The notes under the pieces are model-generated. The model did no database searches. It was not told the DNA's origin and saw nothing but the letters and a program-made list of their open reading frames with translations. From Chromera velia (lineage: Eukaryota; Sar; Chromeraceae), in contig JAHBMJ010005932.1 in NCBI GenBank assembly GCA_018398765.1, forward strand, positions 2,136-17,135: a stretch of 15,000 nucleotides of DNA, written 5' to 3'. A program made the translations under genes and the position numbers. Below, in pieces: positions 8,856 to 15,000 of this stretch (position 1 is its first letter; each line of letters starts with the position of its first letter).

Positions 8856-10721
8856 AGATCAGCGTTTGAAGATGGCACTGCCCTTCTCATTCACGCTGAC
8901 TCTCTGACCGACTGACCCCAAACAAGACTGAAGGGCCTTCCAGCACTGATGTGTTCCCTCTGCATCTACCCCTGTCAGACACACGTTCCCTGCCCCTCCC
9001 GCCACGCCCACTCCTGCAAGCGCAGCAGCGAGTGCCGCCCCGAGTCTGAGAGACTCTCCTGTGAGCCTCTTCAACGTTGCTACATTCTCTGTCTCCTTGT
9101 CAGACAGATCTGCAGCAAATGCAGGAGAAAAAAGACGAAGAACGAGACGGAGAAGCCCATTCAGTTGGGCCCCCTCACCCGTCCCTGTCCCAGCAAGGGG
9201 AGGAGCACCTGCCCCCCCCAACCCCCTCCCCCCCCCGGCCCCCACTAAACCAAGGTCCCTCATGAGAGACGAGAACCGCGAGATCATCTCTGGCCGACGA
9301 CCCGTGGCAAGGGCAGCCAGGTGTCTCTCGGCTGTGGTTCTCAGGAACGCCATCTGCTTCTCTGCTCGCGCCAGCGTGTGGCGAGTGGCAGCTGTGCTCG
9401 CGGTTGGTGTGGGGGGTTGCGATGTGGGGGAGACGCCGTCTGGAGACGGCATGCAGGTGGGGGGGGGGAGTCTTCCCTCGGCCCCGCGTACTGCTCGGAG
9501 GTCGACAGGAATTGTGGGGGGTATACGGTGGGAAGAGGAAGAGGGGTTGGAAAAGGCCCGGCCTGCTACTTCGGAAAGGGGAGGGGGGGGAGGGATTCTG
9601 ATTGCTGGCTTCTGCCGGCTTTCAATGTCTCGTTGGTTCTCTTTTTCGTTGTCCCTCGTCTCATTGGCAGCGAGAGGAACAAATCTGTTGGGGCGGGGGG
9701 GGTGTTGTCTGTCTCCTCTCTCTTTGTGGTCTCCTTCCTTCTCCCTTCCTCTTTCATAACGCTGCCTGCTGACTGGTTCTGCGTGTGTTGGGGTGGGGCT
9801 CTTGGCCGGTTGGTTGTTTCGGGTGTCTAAGTTCTCTTTATCTACCCCGTCTGCAGGTGCTTGATGTTTTGCAAGGCCTGAGAAGGGTGCAAGGGCAGAG
9901 ACGGCTGGAACGGATAGGTGGAAGGGGCCCACCGTAGGGTCCCTTGTGGCAGGGTCACAGACAAAGGCGTGGTATCCGAGCTGTGGCCAAGTGAGTCTCT
10001 TGCCGGGGTCCTTCTGGAGCAGTCCGTAGAGGAAGCTTCGGAAAGCTGGGCTCATGTCGGGGGAATAGTGGACAGGGCTTTTGGAAATGAGGGAGATCAG
10101 ATGCATAAGGGACTTTGTGTAGAAGGGGGGAAGTCCCATGAACAACTCATACAGGATGATCCCGAGAGACCATAAATCTGCGTTGTGGTTATAGGGCTGC
10201 TCTGTTACTAATTCCGGTGCCATGTACAGAGGGGTACCCTTGATGGAGTGAAGGACCATCGTGTTGCAAGACATGGCACGAGCAAATCCGAAGTCACAGA
10301 GCTTCACTGCCCTGTGTGTCCCAATGAGGATATTTTGGGGTTTCATGTCCCTGTGGATGACTCTGTTGCTGTGCAGATAGTGGAGGGCCCTGACGAGCTG
10401 CTGCGCGATCAAACGCACCTGGCTCTCTGGGAACTTTTCTTCGTCCTGAAAGATTTCGAACAGCTCCCCCTGCGCAAATTCTGTCACGACACAAAAATCT
10501 GTGGGCGTCTCAAATGAATCCAAGAGCTTGATGATGTTGGGGTGCTGCAGCCGTTTCAGAATTGCAATTTCCTGCCGAAGGTTCTCCAGGTCTTTGTCCC
10601 TCTTCCCCTGCTTTGCAATGAATTTCAACGCAACACCTTGAGTGGAGTACTTCCTTCGGCCCTTGAAAACCTTCCCAAAACATCCCTCCCCTATGCAGTG
10701 CCCGATGTGGTATTTCTCCAT
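2336..10721 (-). CDS. STK36: Fused/STK36/TIO-family serine/threonine kinase, multi-exon gene
   Basis: Exons on the - strand, with phases that match at most junctions: 10721-8917, 8702-5941, 5534-5438, 4918-4710, 4407 to about 4379, 4292-4167, 3798-3762, 3249-3007 and 2604-2336. The product is about 1,816 residues without the 4292-4167 exon and about 1,858 with it, longer than the roughly 1,300 of human STK36 or plant TIO. An N-terminal kinase domain is followed by a disordered linker and a long helical, armadillo-like region, the family architecture. Fused kinases act in Hedgehog signalling in animals, in building the ciliary central pair, and in plant cytokinesis (TIO). In a protist a flagellar or division role is the natural inference. 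The start at 10721 is preferred because the protein begins MEKYH directly before the glycine loop, as in STK36. The weakest part is 4379-4167. Kinase identity is very secure, and the 3' exon chain is strong but unconfirmed by transcripts. Confidence 0.85.
2605..3006 (-). other. Kinase intron 7 (402 nt)
   Basis: Runs from donor GTCAGT to a pyrimidine-rich acceptor. It contains a short CTGCAGTGCAGTGCAG direct repeat near 2809-2824 and purine/pyrimidine-skewed stretches. No coding frame with protein-like character was seen. Confidence 0.65.
3007..3249 (-). CDS. STK36: Fused kinase exon 7 (243 nt)
   Basis: The acceptor is tcggacgtttgcag. Only the phase 1 frame is open, and it continues exon 6 as GRS-G-AAVDAALNLD. 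Helical segments include LESLATVSLQFFEG and LFREAFRAL, with an Arg/Glu-rich loop between them. The donor CTTC|GTCAGTCC leaves in phase 1 and matches the last exon. The adjacent (GT)n and (CT)n runs upstream belong to the intron. Confidence 0.72.
3283..3348. repeat. Compound microsatellite (AC)13(AG)n
   Basis: Thirteen AC units at 3283-3308 are followed without a break by AG units from 3309, slightly imperfect after 3330. It sits about 35 bp on the intron side of the exon 7 acceptor. Confidence 0.95.
3415..3433. repeat. (GA)n microsatellite
   Basis: About nine GA units within kinase intron 6. Confidence 0.9.
3762..3798 (-). CDS. STK36: Fused kinase exon 6, 37-nt microexon
   Basis: The acceptor is tttgccgtcag and the donor GGTCTG|GTGAGTC has a strong consensus. 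Read in phase 0 it encodes AVASLRTALGRS and leaves one base, so the outgoing phase is 1, as exon 7 requires. The peptide looks like the second helix of an armadillo repeat. The flanking introns show no coding character. Confidence 0.62.
4167..4407 (-). CDS. STK36: Fused kinase exon 5 region, structure uncertain, includes CAG tract
   Basis: The acceptor tctatcccgtttgtgcag opens at 4407 in phase 1, matching exon 4, and gives D-AGCRVKTAEVLQTLFRQ. At the other end CAA|GTGAGT at 4167 is a near-ideal donor, but exon 6 accepts only phase 0, which fits a different frame reading EGEQPAAVHHQSDSESPSAAQ. One way to join the two is a short exon 4407-4379 (or ending at 4394, donor GTGAAG), an 86-nt intron, then an exon 4292-4167 starting CTCTAG|CAG and encoding seven Gln. 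Skipping 4292-4167 also keeps the frame. Continuing in the first frame gives a Ser run and, if spliced to exons 6 and 7, an early stop. Confidence 0.5.
4272..4292. repeat. (CTG)7 / (CAG)7 trinucleotide tract
   Basis: Seven perfect CTG units on the + strand. On the kinase strand they read as CAG, encoding Gln or Ser depending on frame, directly after a TAG that may be a splice acceptor. Confidence 0.95.
4710..4918 (-). CDS. STK36: Fused kinase exon 4 (209 nt)
   Basis: The acceptor is cttctgtgctttcctgcag and the donor is GACGAAG|GTCAGTC. The incoming phase 2 matches exon 3 and forms an Arg codon. The protein opens with LPELLRDECVDVRHAALSL, the best single armadillo-like repeat helix in the gene, then has a Gly/Glu-rich loop and a helix MEALLERARDEG. 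The outgoing phase is 1. Confidence 0.75.
5438..5534 (-). CDS. STK36: Fused kinase exon 3 (97 nt)
   Basis: The acceptor is tgtgtatgtttacag and the donor is CTTCAG|GTCAGA. The incoming phase 1 matches exon 2, giving ADK-APGVGF across the junction, and the outgoing phase 2 matches exon 4. The peptide contains the helix GFALTFANALLKGSEEAEG, in keeping with the armadillo-like region. Confidence 0.72.
5535..5940 (-). other. Kinase intron 2 (406 nt), pyrimidine-rich with GT repeats
   Basis: Inferred from donor GTCGGT and acceptor tttacag. On the sense strand a CT-rich stretch (complement of about 5625-5670) is followed by GT-rich runs (complement of about 5530-5620) that lead into the acceptor. 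No other coding frame is evident. Confidence 0.65.
5941..8702 (-). CDS. STK36: Fused kinase exon 2: armadillo-like helical region
   Basis: A 2,762-nt exon (920 whole codons plus split codons at both ends) that is open throughout. It begins in phase 2 after acceptor ttgcag and leaves at AAGG|GTCGGT in phase 1. The protein is a series of Leu/Ala-rich amphipathic helices (for example LLEAIAAIQSLEGAAG and LLISGLATARSVYEALL) separated by Ser/Gly/Pro/charged spacers. That pattern fits the ARM/HEAT-like C-terminal half of Fused proteins, though individual repeats are not crisp. The frame runs on to a TGA at 5792-5794, but the last 49 codons turn Arg-rich and lose this character, so I end the exon at the donor. 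A 90-nt in-frame segment at 7334-7423 has GT..AG ends and could be an optional intron. Confidence 0.82.
8703..8916 (-). other. Kinase intron 1 with (CT)n and (GT)n microsatellites
   Basis: A 214-nt intron inferred from donor GTCAGT and acceptor ctctcattgcag, both in phase 2. On the sense strand it holds a CT run (complement of about 8822-8852) followed by a GT run (complement of 8783-8810). Translating through these tracts gives SLSLSL and CVCVCV runs, which argues strongly that they are intronic. Confidence 0.8.
8783..8852. repeat. Compound microsatellite (AC)14 and (GA)n
   Basis: About fourteen AC units at 8783-8810 are separated by ten bases from about fifteen GA units at 8822-8852. Both fall inside kinase intron 1. 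Confidence 0.95.
8917..10721 (-). CDS. STK36: Fused kinase exon 1: kinase domain and linker
   Basis: Residues 1-601 plus two bases. The kinase domain spans about residues 4-254. Its motifs are complete: glycine loop GEGCFGKV at 11-18, ATP lysine K33 in VALK, helix-C glutamate E51, HRD at 123-125 followed by MKPQN, DFG at 143-145, activation-loop end KGTPLYMAPE at 161-170, DLWSLG at 182-187, and R242 near the end. SIKGTPLYMAPELV and PPFYTKS are hallmarks of the Fused family, so the enzyme should be catalytically active. The linker (about 285-480) is Pro, Ser and charge rich, with KEN tripeptides at 295-297 and 360-362. A Gly/Ala-rich part with short helices follows. The donor is GG|GTCAGT at 8916. 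Without splicing, the frame stops at 8859. Confidence 0.93.
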
Positions 10722-10996
10722 CCTTCCACAAATCGACACGAGAGGCGAGCGGCCTCTGTCACCCCTTTTGGGTCACGGCAACCTGCTGCCCTTTGGCCTC
10801 AGAGGGCGGGAGATTCTAAGTCTGAGGAAGGAGACGGGTCGAGTCTCTTCAGTCAGCTGTTTTCAACGCACGGCTTCACAAATTGGTTAATGCGATAGTG
10901 CAAAAACAAGAGCATTTTCACAGAAGAATAAGATGATGAATGTTTAGATGGTAAGAGCTCGGGCAGTGAAGTGAGGCAAAAGAGCAGACATGATTC

Positions 10997-11016
10997 TGAA
11001 ATGACATGAAATGACA
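10997..11016. repeat. 10-bp tandem duplication TGAAATGACA
   Basis: Two exact adjacent copies in the divergent spacer. They may be protein-binding sites set one helical turn apart. Confidence 0.9.
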
Positions 11017-11038
11017 CCCATTGAAAAAAAGTCGCACT

Positions 11039-11067
11039 GATCGAAAAATGATCGAAAATGATCGAAA
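11039..11067. repeat. Three tandem TGATCGAAA(A) units, 10-bp period
   Basis: Copies start at 11039, 11049 and 11059. The third is one A short. The spacing equals one turn of the DNA helix, as is common for clustered factor sites. Confidence 0.9.
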
Positions 11068-11123
11068 GCCCGCGACGCCACCGCAAACTGCGGCAAACAT
11101 GCAATAACATGCATGCACACGCA

Positions 11124-11147
11124 CGAAGCACTCCACACCGTGCTTCG
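11124..11147. repeat. Inverted repeat, 8-bp stem and 8-bp loop
   Basis: CGAAGCAC at 11124-11131 is the reverse complement of GTGCTTCG at 11140-11147. It lies in the divergent spacer and could form a cruciform or a transcript hairpin. Confidence 0.8.
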
Positions 11148-11159
11148 CCACGATTCTGC

Positions 11160-11181
11160 ATGAGCGTACCATGAGCGTACC
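11160..11181. repeat. 11-bp tandem duplication ATGAGCGTACC
   Basis: Two exact adjacent copies in the divergent spacer, upstream of the + strand gene. Confidence 0.9.
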
Positions 11182-11464
11182 TCACTAAGACGCGCCCCCG
11201 TCTGACGCGCTGCGAGAATTGACTGACCTGCATGCATGCATTCGATCGATCAGTCTCTCTCTCTATACAGCTACCAAGGTATGAAACAGGACCGCAGTGC
11301 GCAGAAGGTGACCAACATCGAAACGGCAATCCACCTAAAACGTCACTGTTTCAGCAGAGCCTGGTAGCTGGTCTTTTTTCATTCTTTGGCGCTTCGTTCT
11401 TTCACGCGCACCTAGTGACTAACTTCAAGAGCCCCCGAAGAACAACAGTCAATCAGCATCTGAC

Positions 11465-11495
11465 ATGTTCATGCAGTCTGGCCCTTTCGTCCCCA
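11465..11495 (+). CDS. Gln/Met/Gly-rich gene, putative first coding exon (31 nt)
   Basis: ATG at 11465, or ATG at 11471 in the same frame, leads to donor CCCCA|GTCAGTCC in phase 1. This matches the next exon, whose acceptor is ctctttctgcag. The donor is identical over eight bases to that of kinase exon 7. The 90-nt intron is short. A more distant first exon is the alternative. Confidence 0.5.
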
Positions 11496-13354
11496 GTCAG
11501 TCCACGAGGTTTTCGTGCCTCTTGCAAGTCCATGAAACTGAATAGACGCAAATGTTCCCTGTTCCTGTCTGAACTCTTTCTGCAGTGAATGGGGCAACAT
11601 CACCTCTCCCCTACTCCTCAGGAGTCGGCATGGGCTTCTACGGAGGTTGGTCCTCCCTTTCGGGCTATTCGAATGCAAAAGACCAGAGCAATGTAGCATC
11701 AATTGTATGGCCTTCTGCTTCTGCAGGCTCCACCGCACTCCCCCAGCTGCAGGCGCAACAGAGCCTCATGGCACAGCAGGTGCTGCAACCCATGGTTGGC
11801 TACGGCAGTACAGGTCAGTAGCCGATTTTCAAACAACTGTTGCTGTGTGTTGCTTATCGACGCATTGCCGCAGCATCAACCCAAACGGGCGAATATCCAC
11901 TCTACAGGAGCAAGGTCCTTCTCTGGGAAAAGCTGCAGAGCATCAGGAGTTTTCTCTGCCTCTTTCTGTACAAACGCGCATAAAAACATAAATACATAGC
12001 TTTATATCTCAAAGACGCACTTTTTTCAACACAAATGGACTTCCCAATGATTTCGGCCCGCTTGCATGCAGGCCTCGACCCACAGCTGCCCCTTGTCGAC
12101 GCGCAGCAACAGATTCAGAGCAGGGACATGTACATCAAGCAGCTGCAGCTTCAGATGCAGATACAGCAGATGAACTCTGCACTCTCTCAGGAGATGCTCC
12201 TCTCAAGGCAAATGCAAATGATGCAACAGAACAATTCCTGGTTTGGAGGCATGGGCGGAATGTTTGGCGGTGGAAGCTCATACAACGGAAGTATGGGCAT
12301 GGGCATGGGGGGGATGCAGGGAATGCAGTCCGGGTACGGGTACGGAACAGGAATGTCTGGCGACTACAGCATGGCAGGTGAGAAGGTCTGATTCTATTCT
12401 CGTTTCTATGAATTCGAGTCTGCATCTGCCTGCTTGTCTGCATGCTTGCGGAGTGTATCTCTCAGTTTCACTTTGCACCCCTACAGCCTTTCCGTCCGTC
12501 TGCCTCACTGTATCTCCCTACCAGATTGTCAGTTCGCCCAACTCCCTCCATGCATGTTTATCGCTACGTTGCTCTGTTCACGTTCACCTGCTTTCGGTGG
12601 GCTCTGTCTGTCTGCGTGTCTATTTGCCTGCCCCTCCATTTTTCCATCTATCAGTCCGTCTGTATGCCTGTCTACCAGTCCGTCCATCAGTGTGTCCGTC
12701 TTTTCGCTGGTCTGTGTGTCAGCCTGTTCGTCTGTCTGCGTCTCTGTTTACGTTTCTCTTCCATTGTCTGCCCAAGTGTCTTCCCACGTGTCTTTGTGAC
12801 TCTCTGGCCGTCCATCTGTCGCATTCTGCGTGTCCTTCTTTTTCGTGCTTAACCTTCAAATTCAAATTCCTCTCCTGAGGGTGCGGGTGACTTTTGTGAC
12901 TTTGTGTCTGTGTAAATGGCTGCAATGAGGGGAGCATAACATTCAACGCCGAAGAAATGGCTTTTCGTCAGGATGGGTTTTTTCATCTGTGTTCCATCTG
13001 TAAGGGGCCGGCCAAGCGCTCGATGTGCGGGGATACGTACAATTTTTCTTTACCATTACATGAAACGGACGACTGCAAAAGTTGCAATAAGAAAATCAAG
13101 TGACGTACGTACAAGACGCAGAACTCTACCATGAACTCCCTGTTTCTTCCTTCCTTACTTTCTTGGTCACTGGTTTGTCTTGTTGACTTCTTCCTTTGTT
13201 TCCTTTCCTTGTGCCCGCAGGCCCCACCACGCTTCCTGTGGGGGCATACCGCTCGCGCGGCAGCATCCCTCCCAACAGAGGCTGCTGCGGGGGGCCCACC
13301 TACTACAACGACCCGATGTACGGCCCCATCCCTGAGAGACGGGGGTGCAGTTGA
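11465..13354 (+). CDS. Gln/Met/Gly-rich protein of unknown function, four exons
   Basis: Exons 11465-11495, 11586-11813, 12072-12377 and 13221-13354. All three introns are phase 1 and the total is 699 nt, exactly 232 codons plus stop. The N-terminus (1-63) is Ser/Gly/Tyr-rich. A Gln-rich, probably helical or coiled-coil segment covers about 95-140 (RDMYIKQLQLQMQIQQMNSA is typical). Residues 143-188 are Gly/Met repeats (GSMGMGMGGMQGMQ). A distinct C-terminal block (190-232) has RGCCGG at 208-213, then TYYNDPMYGPIPE, and ends RRGCS. No catalytic domain, signal peptide or membrane segment is seen. It could be a scaffold, RNA-binding or cortical protein, which is speculation. The Cys pair could be a lipidation or metal site. 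The first exon is the least certain part. The ATG at 11471 is an alternative start in the same frame. Confidence 0.72.
11586..11813 (+). CDS. Gln/Met/Gly-rich gene exon 2
   Basis: Runs from acceptor ctctttctgcag to donor ACAG|GTCAGT, phase 1 on both sides. It encodes a Ser/Gly/Tyr-rich stretch and a start of Gln-rich sequence (LPQLQAQQSLMAQQVLQP). Confidence 0.75.
12072..12377 (+). CDS. Gln/Met/Gly-rich gene exon 3
   Basis: Runs from acceptor cttgcatgcag to donor GGCAG|GTGAGA, phase 1 on both sides. It encodes the Gln-rich helical segment and the Gly/Met-repeat segment. Confidence 0.8.
12378..13220 (+). other. Intron 3 of the Gln/Met/Gly-rich gene, degenerate tetranucleotide repeats
   Basis: An 843-nt intron bounded by GTGAGA and ttgtgcccgcag. 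From about 12420 to 12840 it is a degenerate array of CTGT, CCGT and TGTC-type units, very poor in G runs and A. Several frames stay open by chance through it, giving Cys/Ser/Leu/Pro-rich translations that I do not regard as genes. Confidence 0.7.
13221..13354 (+). CDS. Gln/Met/Gly-rich gene terminal exon
   Basis: The acceptor gtgcccgcag enters in phase 1 and the exon ends at TGA 13352-13354. It encodes the C-terminal block with adjacent cysteines (RGCCGG) and a Tyr/Pro-rich motif (YYNDPMYGPIPE). This block is less repetitive than the rest and is the best handle for finding homologues. Confidence 0.78.
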
Positions 13355-13739
13355 GAACGGAAAGGGAAACTCGAAGATTGAGACAGACGTTTGCTACATT
13401 CGTTGATGTGTGTTGGTTTCGAGGGAATGCGACGTCAACATGTTGTGCGTTCCCTTGGAATTTCTTTGTGAAACCTGCCTTCGCTTTCCCGGGAGAAGGT
13501 GCATGGCTCATGCTGACTCCAGCTGAGAGCGAGAGAGACCAAGGGAGACACCAAGCAGGAGAACAAGTCAAATACCCTTCTTTTGCTCTCTTTGGAATGC
13601 GCTGACAGGAAACGAAAGGGCGTCTACATGGAGATCTTGAAGCTAAATCGGAGCCAGTTGTGCATGACAGCACACCACTTTTAAAACGGTTAAGCGCGAG
13701 AGAGAGGGAGCCTTGAGTGGAGACTGAAGAGATGATCTG
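13355..13739 (+). other. Probable 3' UTR of the Gln/Met/Gly-rich gene
   Basis: GC-moderate sequence after the stop codon with no coding character. The change to AT-rich DNA near 13740 may mark the end of the transcript region. Confidence 0.35.
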
Positions 13740-14520
13740 ATCGAACATCTAACAGATTTACCAGCATGCAGATTTACAATGAATCTTGCTAGTAATCTTG
13801 AAGTATAGCCTGAGGTGCATGTAAGCAAAACTATAAAAAAAATACTTTTACTGTTTAGTGTGGCTACTGAAGTTTCTTCAAAAGTTTTCAAGATCTAATA
13901 CAGAATAATTTTTAGTAAATAAAACTATAAAAACATGTGGAAATTACAGTGGAATGCTAGTGACAAATGATGATTCGAAACCAAGATTTTTTCATATCAT
14001 CATTATTATTATACGCTTATATTACGTCATCGTCATCGGCCTAGTATGCTAGGTATTTAGCCTGAGCGTTTGGCAAGTCACAACATGTAAGACAGATACT
14101 AGGGCAGACAGTCAAGATTGATTGCTAGATTGATCGTTATATATATATATTCATTTACATATATGTTTTAGAATAAAAACGTAATATGCATTCACGTACG
14201 TGTTAAAGGGAAAAAATTGGCATATATCTATCAGTGCACATAAATCAGCATATAAAATCTTATAGATTCTAGCTAGCCTAAATTAATTGATATCTTTGAA
14301 ATATAACTTCTGTTACATAAGATTATTTTTTGAAAGTATTTGAAAGAACTTGAAAAGATTGAACAAAATACAAAAGTTTTATTTAGATAAATACTAAGTG
14401 CTATAGTCAGAGTAGTACACCCAGATCCTGAGAACTTTCTTTAAATAAACCTCTCTCAAACTAGCTCTCAAAACGAGAAATGATCTCAGAAATCTAGCGA
14501 GAAATATTTTAGTTAAATGA
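13740..14520. repeat. AT-rich, CTAG-rich island (copy B), possible decayed mobile element
   Basis: Strongly AT-rich with about ten CTAG tetramers by hand count. It shares ATCATCATTAT (near 13997), TGCTAGGTA (near 14047) and AAAATCTTATA (near 14254) with the island at 1200-1995, in the same order but with different spacing. Both islands also contain GCATTCACGTA. There is no open frame of note and no obvious terminal repeats. An (AT)n stretch lies at about 14138-14150. Confidence 0.45.
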
Positions 14521-14601
14521 AGTTGAAACATTTTCAAGTTATCATGCATTTCAATGAATCATTTCTTTGTCTGTTCAAAAAGTTGACACCTACTCGTGGT
14601 C

Positions 14602-15000
14602 TCACTCCCCGCCCTCTTCTCCCTCTTCTCCATTCTCCAGCTCGTCGTCATCCTCGTCTTCTTCTTCAGTGTCGCTATGCCCATCATCGCCTGTCACCCC
14701 CCGAAGGTACGCCCGCAGCGGGTCTTCACGCTGGAGCTGCTCTCTCGCCAGCTGCCGCGCCGTCTGTCCGGCGTTGTTCACCGCATTCGTATCGATACCT
14801 CGGGATACAAGAAGTCGAGCGATCTCGACCCGCTTCTCGAGGATCATCCCCATTGTGGCTTCAAATTCAGGCGGAAGAATCTGTGGACCGTTTAGCCTAA
14901 GTGTGTCCAGTACTTTGACCCTCGGGTGACGAGCGAGCTGGTGCAGGGCTGTGTTTCCCTGCTGATCAGTGGCGTGAAGGTCGGCACCACGGTCGAGGAG
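14602..15000 (-). CDS. Ankyrin-repeat protein, C-terminal end, clipped at the right edge
   Basis: The - strand frame is open from the window edge to TGA at 14602-14604, giving 132 residues. Two ankyrin-repeat units are visible. The first has LLDRGADLHATDQQGNTALH, and the second has VEIARLLVSRGIDTNAVNNA followed by GQTARQLA. A 30-residue insert lies between them. The tail is a long acidic run (SDTEEEDEDDDELENGEEGE) ending EEGGE. Ankyrin repeats mediate protein binding, and the partner cannot be told from the sequence. The gene converges on the Gln/Met/Gly-rich gene. The first ATG in this segment (14853) falls after the first repeat and is not the true start. Confidence 0.85.
   Translation of the reverse strand, partial: LLDRGADLHATDQQGNTALHQLARHPRVKVLDTLRLNGPQILPPEFEATMGMILEKRVEIARLLVSRGIDTNAVNNAGQTARQLAREQLQREDPLRAYLRGVTGDDGHSDTEEEDEDDDELENGEEGEEGGE

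Larger units (their letters stand above)
10722..11464. promoter_or_regulatory. Divergent promoter region between the kinase and the Gln/Met/Gly-rich gene
   Basis: The two start codons face away from each other across 743 bp, so this block must hold both promoters and 5' UTRs. It contains TGAAATGACA twice in tandem (10997-11016), TGATCGAAAA three times at 10-bp spacing (11039-11067, last copy one base short), an 11-bp tandem pair ATGAGCGTACC (11160-11181), a GCATGCATGCAT palindromic run (about 11230-11241) and an 8-bp hairpin (11124-11147). No TATA box was identified. Small 5' exons could also be hidden here. Confidence 0.6.

Noticed and set aside
8703-8890. N-terminal part of the long - strand frame, which translates to SLSLSL and CVCVCV runs
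   Set aside because: These residues come from the CT and GT microsatellites of intron 1. The kinase frame ends here only because the intron was not removed, and the long frame is exon 2, not a separate gene.
11232-11588. 118-codon + strand frame upstream of the Gln/Met/Gly-rich gene
   Set aside because: It is not in frame with the downstream exons and has no protein-like pattern. The shorter exon at 11465-11495 fits the phase and donor pattern better.
12243-12878. 211-codon + strand frame and overlapping frames in the region
   Set aside because: The open frames come from degenerate pyrimidine-rich repeats in an intron. The Cys/Ser/Leu/Pro translation is low in complexity and could mimic a secreted protein.
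1-15000. Bacterial operon, CRISPR array, tRNA or rRNA
   Set aside because: There are no spaced repeats of CRISPR type, no cloverleaf or rRNA motifs recognised, and the genes need introns to read through.

Overview
This is nuclear DNA from a eukaryote. Every recognisable gene is broken by GT..AG introns. Coding parts are GC-rich, and introns and spacers carry CA/GA microsatellites and long pyrimidine tracts. A full-length Fused (STK36/TIO) family kinase with a long C-terminal extension suggests a protist with flagella or an elaborate division apparatus. Genome style (gene-dense, GC-rich exons, pyrimidine-rich introns, AT-rich transposon-like islands) recalls an alveolate such as a chromerid or coccidian relative. 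That assignment is a low-confidence inference.

Layout. (1) 1-150, + strand: an open frame clipped by the left edge that looks like the C-terminus of an unknown protein. (2) 151-2335: spacer with T-rich DNA, a GAAA-rich homopurine block, a perfect 9-bp-stem hairpin, and an AT-rich, CTAG-rich island (about 1200-1995). (3) 2336-10721, - strand: one large Fused-type kinase gene. I rebuilt it from splice sites and matching reading phases: exon 1 carries the kinase domain, exon 2 a long armadillo-like helical region, and a chain of short 3' exons ends at 2336. (4) 10722-11464: the divergent promoter region, with short tandem repeats of 10-11 bp and a hairpin. (5) 11465-13354, + strand: a four-exon gene for a 232-residue Gln/Met/Gly-rich protein of unknown function with a Cys-containing C-terminal block. 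(6) 13355-14601: 3' spacer with a second AT-rich, CTAG-rich island. (7) 14602-15000, - strand: the C-terminal end of an ankyrin-repeat protein with an acidic tail, clipped by the right edge.

Two patterns stand out across genes. Seven of the ten principal introns start with GTC, and five of these start with GTCAGT, an unusual +3 base. Both AT-rich islands lie between converging gene ends, while the head-to-head spacer has none. The kinase and the Gln/Met/Gly-rich gene share a compact bidirectional promoter and might be co-expressed. Nothing in the sequence proves a functional link between them. No rRNA, tRNA, CRISPR array, or intact transposase or reverse transcriptase ORF was recognised.
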